In this document: positions 1-9,580 of the stretch, piece after piece
Layout of the letters: each line of letters begins with the position of its first letter
Numbering within the stretch: the stretch's first letter is position 1
Assembly (NCBI GenBank): GCA_015178975.1
Contig: WHVD01000117.1
Span: 186,001-250,000 of the forward strand
DNA: 64,000 nucleotides
From: Hysterangium stoloniferum
Taxonomy: Eukaryota; Basidiomycota; Agaricomycetes; Hysterangiales; Hysterangiaceae
Direction of reading: 5' to 3'
Translations under genes and position numbers: made by a program
Notes under the pieces: model-generated
Seen by the model: only the letters and a program-made list of their open reading frames with translations
Told to the model about the DNA's origin: nothing
Database searches by the model: none

Positions 1-125
1 AGAATAATAACCGAAACTCTCACCTCCATAATTGCGTAAATTTCACGACACATAACAGTCAGCCGTCGCTTCAAACACTCAGTACCTAATCGCCTCTATG
101 GGATTTCGGCCTAACAGGGGGGTAC
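1..125 (+). other. 3' internal end of a Gypsy-like LTR element, cut by window edge
   Basis: The sequence ends in a G-run (about 115-122) directly before TGTTACGACC, the usual arrangement of a polypurine tract followed by a 3' LTR. A short open stretch with basic residues runs into a TAA before the G-run, as expected for the tail of a polyprotein. Too little is present to name domains. Confidence 0.4.
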
Positions 126-688
126 TGTTACGACCCGTTCCCGGATGTTTCAATATCCGACTTCCGATCTCCCACTTTCGATATCCGATATCCAACTACG
201 GAACATCATAGTTACCGTATCATCTGCGTTCTTCGTTTGTTCCGCATTTGGTAATTTGTCCGTTGACAAGTATTCACTCGTTTGTTGTTGTATTCCCGTC
301 TCGGAATATTGTCTTCCTAATATGTCTTATTGTATTTCTGTTTTAAGAATACTTCCGTTTCTGTCTTATTATGGTCTCAGTTTGTAGTACAATAACGAGT
401 AGACTTATATTAGTTTCCGTGAATTTGTACTTTACTTTAGATCTGATATCGACTTAGTTTCTTATTCCTCCTCCCGTCGTTCTGTATGCTCGATATTCGG
501 AACTCTTCGGAACTCTGAATATCCATATCTTCCGTCATTAGTTCACTTCCGAAATTAAGGACATTGAGCGTTTGCGTAGAGGCGCAGCACATAAGCTGAA
601 GCTGACGTCCTGACCCTATCCACGAGTTTCCGACTTCCCAGTGACTTCCCGATAGTTCCGGAATAAGTTCCCGACACGGCACTTAACA
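126..688 (+). repeat. LTR of a Gypsy-like element (3' LTR)
   Basis: The segment starts TGTTACGACC after a purine tract and a plausible end is the AACA at 685-688, giving TG...CA termini. The matching 5' LTR lies outside the window, so no target duplication can be checked and the right boundary is uncertain. An internal motif, CAGCACATAAGCTGAAGC (about 585-603), recurs almost unchanged at 35865-35882, which suggests a second LTR relic of a related family there. Confidence 0.5.
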
Positions 689-840
689 GGCACCTGCTTT
701 TCCTGGCACAAGGAGTCAATCCCAAAATAATGAGATTAGCAGGCAGATGGAAATCATTAGCGTACAAAGCTTACATTATGGCCTTCAGACAGATCATGCC
801 ACGGCATATAAGGAACCATTTCAGTCGGAAATGTAGCTGC

Positions 841-956
841 TTATGGTTGGGTAGGTGGCGCAGCCTCGCCGCATTGGTAGGCAGGCTTTGGTGGGTGAGC
901 GGTGAGTCTTCCCACACATACGCAGAGAGCTAACGCTCTCCCCCTACCCAACCATA
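841..956 (+). repeat. Small inverted-end repeat (hairpin), unknown class
   Basis: TATGGTTGGGTAGG at 842-855 is the exact inverse of CCTACCCAACCATA at 943-956. A smaller stem, GAGAGC..GCTCTC, lies just inside the right end. It superficially resembles a tRNA with an acceptor stem, but no canonical B box is visible. It could be a tiny MITE or a structured RNA relic. Confidence 0.45.
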
Positions 957-1314
957 CAACTGCTCGTACAGTATACATGACATAGTAGATGAAGCTGGAT
1001 AGTAAGAGTGCCACACGATCCCTGGCATGCCGGGAGAAGTTCGGCACTCAACGTCCAGCCGAGCGTACGAAGGATTCTCACACCTTTTGTTTTCTGCGAC
1101 GACTCTGTCGCTCTAGTCTTTAAAAATTTTACGTTCAATTGATGCATTGTCATTTTTTAAAAACATTTCTAATTATTTTACCCACCCACCCTCGCCCTTT
1201 AAGCTGAGGACAGTAGTGTTAAATCAGTTATCATTCCCAGAATTATTATATTGGATAATAATGGATTAATAATGCGAGAGTTGTAACGTATGAGGAGACC
1301 CGCCCTCCCGAGCG

Positions 1315-1413
1315 GCGAGTCTTCCCACGCATACGTGGAGAGCTAATGCTCTCCCCCTACCCAACCATACAACTGCTCGTACAGTAGACATGATGTAGTA
1401 GATGAAGCTGGAC
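1315..1413 (+). repeat. Second, partial copy of the 841-956 repeat and its right flank
   Basis: Positions 1315-1413 repeat 905-1003 with few differences, including the GAGAGC..GCTCTC stem, CCTACCCAACCATA and the downstream segment up to GATGAAGCTGGA. The left half of the first copy is missing, so this is a truncated or independently inserted copy. Confidence 0.6.
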
Positions 1414-1999
1414 AGCCCCCCCGGCGTCTGAAAGTGGGATATCATCTATGCCAGATTCCTCTGCGAAAAAAAATATGCATATTTTTTTTTGCCGATGAAT
1501 CTGACATTGATGACACCCCGATTGCTCCCGCTTCCAGACCCTGGGGGGCAGTGTCCCTTGGGACACCAATAGTGATGACTCTGACAACATGTCACTTGTA
1601 GAGCAGTCAGTATTAGAGTGTATATATGATACGATGAAGCTGATCATTTTTTTCCCTTAATAGTGTAGCAATATTCCCAAGTGGTTCAGGACAGTATCTG
1701 TCAGCAAGCTGCAACACAGCACCCATCGGATCTCCCCCTTGGATAATCACTCGACTCCTAGCACTGATGCTGACCATCAAGATAGTATTCCTGAGGTGTG
1801 GAACCCCCTGAATTTTCAGATTCGTCTGCAAAGAAAATACACGCGTGTGACCAATCCTTGAAAGAAAAGGAGAGGTGGATTCTGAAGGCTTAGTGTCGTG
1901 ATGGCTATCCGATGGTCCAATCTCACATTCATAGGATGGCTAGTTCAATTAAAGCACTGGAGCTGCTGAGGCATGTTCAAAGTTGAGACTAGTACCAAC

Positions 2000-2505
2000 C
2001 ATGTAGGCCTGTGGGTCAGTGAACAAAATTTCTGAGTAATGTCTCACTGTTGTTGATGTTTATATTTGTGTCTGATACTCAGAGCACAGAAAGCTGTGAG
2101 TGATTGAGGGACGTCAAGCTCTCCTGCGAGGTCATGGTCACTGAAGTGGGGGTATTGAAGTAAAAAGTCGACCGACATACCGAGAAATGTTGTTCATCTG
2201 TATGGACAGAGGATGGTGGTACTGACAGTGGGGGAAAGGTTTAGAAGAAAACTGTTATCTGTCACCCTTGATATACAGCCTAAAAGAAGCGCTCGGGATC
2301 AATATGACGACAAACAGCTCCGCAGCATTGATTATAGAAACATCTATTGCTTTCTCTCCCCTTTTTCTTTTACAGTAATGCACGGCAAACTGCCATAAGC
2401 ATCCAGGCACCTGCCCCACCCTGTTCAAGCAGATTAGTTGTCACATGTGCCCTAACCTTCTAGATAGCAGGTGGAAGAATATGTATTAACTGAATTTAAG
2501 CTTCT
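2000..2505 (-). pseudogene. Gene Q remnant, copy A (uncharacterised)
   Basis: This matches the better preserved minus-strand gene at 18640-19183 and the copy at 14630-15165. On the minus strand it covers the first main exon, from the AG acceptor-like CTGAATTTAAG region down to the segment read as SEILFTDPQ in this copy. Indels and stops break the frame. It is part of copy A of the larger repeat, which also carries a solo LTR, a Gypsy element and a gag-only element. The function of the family is unknown. The assignment rests on nucleotide similarity seen by eye with units B and C. Confidence 0.6.
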
Positions 2506-2510
2506 GTATA

Positions 2511-2815
2511 TGTTGAAATAGGCTCTTGCACTCTAATCCTATGTCAAGTCTATGTCAAGCTTACATGGCCATACCAGGACATGTTGTTCCTGACATGTAT
2601 ACTAATGGTTGAAGCTTATATTAGCGACAACCTATTTAACTGCTACAGTTGCTATCCCATACCTCAGTCAAACCATTACATGTATCGACTGAGGTATGTA
2701 ACTACTGTTACTTTCATGATGTGTTATTTAACTAAAGCCTACTGTAGCATATTTCATTACAGGTAATAAATACAGTCAAACCATTACATGTATCGACTGA
2801 GCGTATTTCGTTACA
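2511..2815 (+). mobile_element. Solo LTR, 305 bp, TSD GTATA
   Basis: TGTTGAAATA starts at 2511 and the segment ends in TTACA at 2815. The 5 bp GTATA occurs at 2506-2510 and again at 2816-2820. The copies of the host sequence at 15200 and 19209 read straight through the empty site, which proves an insertion. Inside, a ~29 bp segment beginning CAGTCAAACCATTACATG is repeated at about 2666 and 2773. No internal domain remains, so this is an LTR-LTR recombination product. Confidence 0.9.
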
Positions 2816-2820
2816 GTATA

Positions 2821-3394
2821 AACAAAGATCACACGAAACACAACAAACGATGTAATTGGTCCGTATAAAGCCTTTCATGCAGGTTTGATTTGATTCCAGA
2901 CCAAAACAAAGTGATTATTTCCATCATTCTACATTCCAAAGTGATAGAATTTGATTCTTATGGCTGCATGATACTTCAGTAAAAAAAAGGACATAGTGTT
3001 CTTGGTGTCAGAGTGTAGGAACGTCCACCAGAACGATGCACTTTTGCTTTCAAGTCAAGGCCCAAGTGCTTCAAGTTTTATGGCATCAGAACCACCCCTT
3101 CAACATGGTTTCTTAAGAGGATGGTTCACAGGGATTGTTGCCAGTTATTTTCCCTGACAACAGCAGCAAAAAGCGAACCTGTTGTTTAGGGAAAAGCCAA
3201 TTAATCGACAAGGCTATACTGAACCAGCATTGCACACTCCAAGCATAGGAGGAAACATTATAGCATAGAATTTTCCACAGGTGAGCAATTTAAGCGAGGT
3301 GCTTGATGTCTCGCTGACCTCATTTCTTTTAAATTTACCGTAGAATATCAACTTCCTCAAAAACCTACAGGTACATGGACAATTAGGTATTTCA
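2821..3394. other. Copy A, non-coding part of the larger repeat
   Basis: The segment matches 15205-15768 in unit B and 19209-19345 plus 29779-30192 in unit C. No open frame is shared by the copies, and I see no coding signal. It ends at the Gypsy element's target site CCGTT (3395-3399). Confidence 0.7.
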
Positions 3395-3399
3395 CCGTT

Positions 3400-3700
3400 T
3401 GTCAGGGGACAACCTTAAGTTCCTCAAATTCACTTTTGACTTGTCAGAGTCTAGTCTCATAAGTCCAGGGTAAAGGTACCTTGTTTTTATCACATTTTCA
3501 AACTCCGCTACACTTTAGTTAGTCACACGCTAGCTGAGGGTTCCTTAGACTTTTCTCTTCGGATTCCCTCTGCTAGGTAAGTAGTACTGCAATTTGTATG
3601 TATATAACTAGATAGATATAAACTAACTTCGGATTCCCTCTGCTAGTGCCCCAACTCTGTCTTAGTGCGAGTCAGTGCAGTCTAGAGAGTCGCCCTTACA
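3400..3700 (+). repeat. 5' LTR of the Gypsy element
   Basis: TGTCAGGGGA begins the LTR and CGCCCTTACA ends it. It carries a 19 bp direct repeat TTCGGATTCCCTCTGCTAG at 3558-3576 and 3628-3646, which brackets an intron-like segment, and the segment AGACTTTTCT (3547-3556) that is complementary to the primer site. Confidence 0.95.
3577..3646 (+). other. Intron-like segment inside the LTR
   Basis: GTAAGT at 3577, CTAAC at 3623-3627 and TGCTAG at 3641-3646 form a good fungal donor, branch site and acceptor over 70 nt. The bases before the donor and before the acceptor cut are the same 19 bp repeat. The same arrangement is kept in the 3' LTR (9220-9289). No spliced transcript is available. Confidence 0.45.
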
Positions 3701-3712
3701 GAAGAAAAGTCT
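3701..3712 (+). promoter_or_regulatory. Primer-binding site, apparently self-priming
   Basis: GAAGAAAAGTCT directly follows the 5' LTR. It does not look like the complement of a tRNA 3' end (no TGG start). AGAAAAGTCT (3703-3712) is the exact reverse complement of AGACTTTTCT at 3547-3556 in the LTR. This is the layout known for Tf1 and related chromoviruses, where the 5' end of the mRNA folds back and primes reverse transcription. Confidence 0.6.
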
Positions 3713-3896
3713 CACCTCAAGTGACCGGAACTACCGCCGCTATTCTTCGAACTACACTTAACATCACGAGTTGAGATACCTCCTCAGATCAAAATGAAAA
3801 ATCGAGTTTGTGTATTTCGAGTTTGCGTATTTCGAGTTTCGCGTATTTTGAGTTTGCGTATTCGAGTTTGCGTGCGGCCCCCTCATTTTGACTATC

Positions 3897-5045
3897 ATGT
3901 CGGCTTCTATGACCGATCCGCATCAGGTGTTAGAACAACACAGTAATGATATTCGAGAGCTCCAAGCTTCCCAGAAACAAAATACGGATTTGCTGCAGCA
4001 GATCCTTCAGCAACTCACCCTGCAATCACAACCACTGTCGACTCCTCCACAAGTGCCAACGCTACTTACATCGACTCCTCCCATCGTTTTGAAAAACTCA
4101 GGTCCGAAAATTCCACTCCCAAATGCGTATGATGGCGATCGATCCAGTGGTCGAACTTTCTACAATTCGTGCCTGTTGTACATCAGTATGAATGAAACGA
4201 AATTTCAGATGGATGAGACCAAGGTACAGTGGGTGGTTTCATTTATGAAGACCGGTCGAGCCACCCTTTTTGCAAATCGGCTCATGAAATCGTGGAGTCG
4301 AGGAGATTCGGTGTATTCATGGGAAACATTTGCATGGATTTTTGAACGCGAGTTTTTCCCGGCTGACGAGGCAGTGACAGCGCGTATCAAGTTGGAAGGG
4401 ACGACTTACCATCAAGGCCGCCAAACGGTCAATGAGTACACGGACGAGTTTCGAGAACTCGTTGACCTCGCAGGTTACAAGGATCCGCTGGCTGTCGTCA
4501 TGAAATATCAACATGGCCTGTTTCCAAGCATCCAAACTCAGGTCGCAACGATGGAAAATCACCCTAAGGATGACGACGAACAGGGCTGGTACGATGCCGC
4601 CTCTCGTTTCGACCGAAATCGAAATGCAAACGAGATTTTTCATTCGGCAGGCACTACGACATGACCGATCGCGCTGAAGCCCCCAATGATTTCATGCGTT
4701 GTTCCCCCACATCTCCCACATCTTCCACATTCTACACCGACACTACCTTCATCTAAACCAGTTGATGCGATGGATGTCGATGCAACCAAAGGCCGTGGCC
4801 TCCCTTCGACCCTCTGTTTTGAATGTCGCCAGCCGGGTCATTTTAGCCGAGATTGCCCTCGGAAGCTACACAGGATCTGCTTGTTACTTACCAGCCTTGA
4901 TGACAAAGGACAGGACATGGCCATGGACATCCTCCTTGCTGAAGCTGATATTCGAACTGCTTGTAGCAGAGTGGCAGAATCTGATGATTCCCCTCAGGAG
5001 GCTGATCTGCAGTCAGTTCCGGGTTTTCCCAACCACAGCGAGTGA
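3897..5045 (+). pseudogene. gag: Gypsy gag with one premature stop
   Basis: The first ATG in frame is 3897. The frame encodes an N-terminal coiled region rich in Q and L, then a retrotransposon-gag capsid-like domain around 4110-4560 (motif YDAASRFDRNRNAN), then after a TGA at 4662-4664 the same frame continues to a C-x2-C-x4-H-x4-C zinc knuckle (CFECRQPGHFSRDC, 4815-4856) and ends at TGA 5043-5045. Gag binds and packages the element RNA into virus-like particles. The single stop removes the zinc knuckle unless read through. Length (about 383 codons) is normal for fungal chromoviruses. Confidence 0.85.
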
Positions 5046-5050
5046 AGGGT

Positions 5051-8000
5051 ATGCCCTCGCTGCCACTTTCAAATAGATTCAGTGTTCTTTCAGTTGATGA
5101 TGTATGTACAGTTAATACATCTGGAGTTAAATCTCTACTGAGTGAGGACACTGAGAATCAAGTCATACCTGACCCACCCAAATCCTCTTCAGTCCACTCA
5201 CACCGTCAGAGACCTGTTTGGGAGCGTCGTCTTCCAAAATCTTTCATTATTGCCTCAACTGCAACTGCCAAATCATTGCACCTAAAAGTTGAGCTCCAAA
5301 CAACTGATACTGGCCTCCTCCGATCAACTCGTGCATTGGTTGATTGTGGTGCCACTGGTCTATTCATTGATCAAGACTATGTGCATGAAAATGGGATTGC
5401 TACACGATCACTCATTTACCCGATCTGTGTATACAATGTTGATGGAACACCCAATGAAGCAGGTTCGATCACTGAGGTTGTTGAATTGGTCCTCCACTAC
5501 AAGGATCACTCAGAGAAGGCATTGTTTGCAGTCACCAAGCTTGGAAAGGAATCCCTTCTGCTTGGATATACCTGGCTAAGGGATCACAACCCTGAGATCA
5601 ATTGGCAGACACAAGAAGTCAAGATGACCCGTTGCACCCCACATTGCAGGGAATGTAAAATCTCAACCCTTCGGGCACGTGAAGAGATCAGATGTTTACA
5701 AGCTTGCAGAGATGCCCCAGCCCCAGTCTTCACATCTGAGGAAATGGAAGAGCCAATTCCTGACTTGCTACCTGATCCGTCTGAGGAGGGTGAAGACCAA
5801 ACTGATGACTCAATGGAAGATGGAGATCGATTATTTGTCACAGTGTTGCACCCAGAACGGACTCCAAGTCAGATTCGAGCATCTGCTACAGTATCTCAGC
5901 GATTAGGAGAGGCTAGTGCAAGGTTCAACACACCAAGTCCAAAAGGTTTTCGAAATATTGTCCCTGAGTACCTCCACTCCTTTGAAGACGTGTTCTCCAA
6001 GGAGTCATTTGATTCACTACCTGATCGAAAACCTTGGGACCATGCGATTGAACTAATTCCTGATGCAAAGTCAACCAACTGCAAGGTCTACCCCATGTCC
6101 CTCAATGAGCAAACAGAGCTAGATATCTTTCTTGCTGAAAACCTTGCAACTGGTCGGATACGCCCTTCCAAGTCACCCATGGCATCTCCCGTCTTCTTTA
6201 TCAAGAAGAAGGATGGCTCCCTTCGACTTGTACAAGACTATCGCACACTGAATGCCCAAACCATAAAAAATCGATATCCACTCCCACTCATTTCAGAGCT
6301 GGTAAATCGATTAAAAGGAGCACGGTATTTCACAAAGCTTGATGTTAGATGGGGCTACAACAATGTTCGCATTAAGGATGGAGATGAGTGGAAGGCTGCT
6401 TTCCGAACAAATAGAGGGCTGTTTGAACCCTTGGTCATGTTTTTCGGTCTCACTAATAGTCCAGCAACCTTTCAGACTATGATGAACGACATCTTCCGGG
6501 ATTTGATTGCTGAGGGAGTTGTCTGTGTCTACCTGGATGACATCCTCATCTTTACCAAGACACTTGAGGAACATCGGCGTGTCCTGTTACTGGTTCTTGA
6601 GCGTCTTCGTGAGTATAAGTTCTACCTCAAACCAGAGAAATGTGAGTTTGAAAAGACAAAGGTCGAATACCTTGGCCTAGTCATCTCTGAAAACCAAGCA
6701 GAGATGGACCCAATTAAGGTGTCAGGTGTGCGTGATTGGCCCACTCCCACCAGTCGGAAGGAGGTACAAGCCTTCCTTGGATTTACCAACTTCTACAGGC
6801 GATTCATAGCAGATTTCTCCCACCATGCGCGACCACTGTTTGACCTCACAAAAAAGGAAACAACTTGGAGGTGGACTGTGGCTGAGGACAATGCTTTCCT
6901 TCTCCTCAAGGATCTGGTTACAAATGCACCAATCCTGACAATGCCTGATGATTCAAAACCTTTTCGAGTTGAAGCTGACTCATCAGACTATGCCACTGGA
7001 GCAGTCCTCTCACAACAGCTGGATGATGGAAAGTGGCATCCTGTTGCCTTCTACTCAAAAAGCCTGTCAGCTGTTGAACGCAATTATGAGATCCATGACA
7101 AAGAAATGCTTGCAATGATTCGTGCCTTTGATGAATGGAGACATTTCCTAGAGGGTGCACGACACTCAGTTGAGGTATGGACTGACCACAAAAACCTTGA
7201 GTACTTCATGTCTTCAAAAAAGCTAAATCGAAGATAGGCTAGATGGTCCCTGTTCCTGGCACATTTCGATTTCCAACTGCACCACCGGCCAGGACGCTCT
7301 ATGGGCAAAACTGATGCGCTCTCTCGTCGGCCTGACCATGGTTCTGGTGAAGGTGACAACTCGGATATCACCCTACTTAAACCAGAGTTTTTTGCAATTC
7401 GAGCTATGGAGGGTGTGTCAATACATGGGCCAGAACATGAATTCCTCACTGCTATTCACCAAGGAAATGAGAAGGGTGAGCAGGAGGAAGCAGTGATCAA
7501 GGCAGTGAAGGAACTCCAAAAATCTGGTGGCCGATCTATCAGATTAACAGAATGGTCAGAAGAGGATGGACTGGTGTTGTATCGGGGTAAGATATATGTA
7601 CCAACAGACCCAGAACTGAGGTGTAGGATTGTGGAACAGCACCATGACTCTTGGGTTGCTGGCCATGCAGGACGATGGAAAACTTTAGAGCTAGTGAGTC
7701 ACAATTTCTGGTGGCCAGGCATGTCACGATACATAGGGCAGTATGTCAAGACATGTGACACATGTACGTGCACCAAGTTCCAGCGTCAGATGCCAATTGG
7801 TGAATTACACCCAAACACCACACCAGAAGATTGATGGGATATAACCAGTGTTGACTTCATAGTGGACCTACCTGAATCCCAAGGGTATGATTCGGTCATG
7901 GTAATTGTAGATCTCATGACAAAGCGTGGACACTTCCTCCCCACACATAAGACCGTTGACTCTATTGGTGCAGCTCGGATCTTTTTCAAGGATGTATGGA

Positions 8001-9061
8001 AGCATCATGGACTTCCACAGCGAGTTATCTCAGATCGTGGATCACAGTTTGCAAGCCATTTCACTCGGGAACTATACCGACTCCTTGGGATTCAACCAGC
8101 CTATTCCACAGCATACCACCCTCAGACTGATGGGCAGACTGAACGAGTCAACCAAGAGCTTGAGACATATCTGAGGATATTTGTAAATCAGCACCAATCA
8201 GACTGGGTTGACCTTCTCCCACTTGCAGAATTCCAGTACAACAACCATATCCATGCATCTACACAACAGACACCATTCATGCTAGACTGTGGACATCATC
8301 CACGAATGGGCTTTGAACCAGACCTTCGGTCCAACAAGGTGGAATCAGCAAATGATTTTCGAGATTGGATGGCTGACACTCTTGAAGAGGCAAAAGCAGC
8401 ACTGGCTAAAGCAAAGGATGAGATGACAAAATACTACAATCGTCAGAGAACCCCAGCACCAAGCTTCAAGACAGGAGACCAAGTTTTCCTGGATGCCAGC
8501 AATATTCAAATGGCCCAACCATCAAAGAAATTGTCACACCTTCGACTAGGGCCATTCAAGGTACTTGAACAGGTCTCACCAATTGCCTATAGGTTGGAAC
8601 TGCCCAAGTCAATGAATAGACTCCACCCAGTCTTTAATGTGGTGAAACTGACACCAAAAATTGAGGATCCAATCATTGGCTGCCATTCTAAGCCACCACC
8701 AGATCCAATAGTAGTGGAAGGAGAGGTGGAGTATGAGGTTGAGAAGGTGTTGGATAGTAGATGGAGGTATGGGCGGATTGAATACCTCATAAAATGGCAA
8801 GGTTTTGGTGTGGAACATAATAGTTGGGAACCAGGACATAGGGTATTTGCCCCTGCCTTGACAGCAGATTTCCACACACAACATCCAGAGGCAGTAACAA
8901 TTCAAGGCCCTATTCAAGGATCAAGGCAACCTCAGAACACCATAGCACGAGTAAACCAGATTCCAGGGTTTCGAGAGGTTAAGCCTGGACTTTATTGGCA
9001 GCAACAGTATGTCGGGATGCCATACCTTAAAAGGGGGAGTAATGTCAGTGGACAACCTTAA
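5051..9061 (+). pseudogene. pol: Gypsy pol polyprotein (PR-RT-RH-INT-chromodomain) with two premature stops
   Basis: The frame is -1 relative to gag, is open from 5006, and its first ATG is 5051, six bases after the gag stop. Thus either a -1 frameshift in 5006-5045 or reinitiation could express it. Domains: aspartic protease (DCGA at 5342, instead of the usual DS/TGA), reverse transcriptase (YLDD at 6530), RNase H (EADSSDYATG, catalytic D at 6977), HHCC zinc finger (about 7641-7775), integrase core D 7853, D 8033, E 8141 (DD35E), and a chromodomain (8732-8850, ending NSWEPGHRVF). TAG at 7235-7237 (probably from CAG) cuts RNase H from integrase, and TGA at 7832-7834 cuts before the integrase core. 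The stop at 9059-9061 lies inside the 3' LTR, so the polyprotein tail overlaps the LTR. Confidence 0.93.
9031..9042 (+). promoter_or_regulatory. Polypurine tract of the Gypsy element
   Basis: AAGGGGGAGTAA directly precedes the 3' LTR start TGTCAG at 9043, the expected plus-strand primer position. Confidence 0.8.
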
Positions 9062-9343
9062 GTTCCTCAAATTCACTTTTGACTTGTCAGAGTCTAGTCT
9101 CATAAGTCCAGGGTAAAGGTACCTTGTTTTTATCACATTTTCAAACTCCGCTACACTTTAGTTAGTCACACGCTAGCTGAGGGTTCCTTAGACTTTTCTC
9201 TTCGGATTTCCTCTGCTAGGTAAGTAGTACTGCAATTTGTATGTATATAACTAGATAGATATAAACTAACTTCGGATTCCCTCTGCTAGTGCCCCAACTC
9301 TGTCTTAGTGCGAGTCAGTGCGGTCTAGAGAGTCGCCCTTACA
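9043..9343 (+). repeat. 3' LTR of the Gypsy element
   Basis: 301 bp, same ends and same internal repeat as the 5' LTR, with about three substitutions. Followed by the TSD CCGTT at 9344-9348. Confidence 0.95.
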
Positions 9344-9348
9344 CCGTT

Positions 9349-9482
9349 CCCAAAACCGAGGTAATTGCCCCATACCCTCCCGTGGGTATAAATGCTTATA
9401 ATATGGCAATATTGTCCCATTATTTTTCTCTGCCTGCGTATGCTTTCTTGATACGGCGTGCTGTTGTGATACTATATTTACT
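9349..9482. other. Copy A fragment between two insertions
   Basis: The 134 bp match 15769-15890 of unit B. No gene is visible. It is flanked by the Gypsy element and the gag-only element, so two LTR elements landed ~140 bp apart in the same repeat copy. Confidence 0.75.
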
Positions 9483-9580
9483 TCCAGTGGAATCCCATTG
9501 TCAATGGGATCACTGGCGGTCACACAAGTTGACAGGACCACAGTGTATAGTCTGGAACAGGACTGGATACAGGAAGTATA

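Larger units (their letters stand above)
689..1999. other. No gene supported; contains two related small hairpin repeats
   Basis: Only short open frames occur, none recognisable. The region holds a ~115 bp inverted-end segment (841-956), a second partial copy (1315-1413) and AT-rich filler. It lies between the Gypsy-like LTR and copy A of the larger repeat. Confidence 0.5.
3400..9343 (+). mobile_element. Chromodomain Ty3/Gypsy retrotransposon (chromovirus), complete but inactivated
   Basis: The element is 5,944 bp with 301 bp LTRs (3400-3700, 9043-9343) and a 5 bp target duplication CCGTT at 3395-3399 and 9344-9348. The LTRs differ at about three positions, so it is fairly young. Order: gag with a CCHC knuckle, protease, reverse transcriptase, RNase H, integrase with HHCC and DD35E, then a chromodomain. 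Gag and pol are in different frames (-1). Three in-frame stops (4662, 7235, 7832) disable it. It is inserted in copy A of a larger repeat whose uninterrupted version is at 15768 in unit B. Confidence 0.96.

Noticed and set aside
841..956. A functional tRNA (GGTTGGG...CCCAACCA acceptor-like ends)
   Set aside because: Length and arm spacing are wrong and there is no canonical B box; only the outer stem resembles a tRNA.
5020..5045. Classical -1 slippery heptamer at the gag-pol overlap
   Set aside because: GGTTTTCCCAAC does not fit X XXY YYZ in the gag frame; reinitiation at the ATG six bases after the stop is equally possible.
3700..9061. Repeat-induced point mutation as the cause of the stops
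   Set aside because: Some stops fit C-to-T changes, but only three LTR differences are seen and there is no dense transition pattern.
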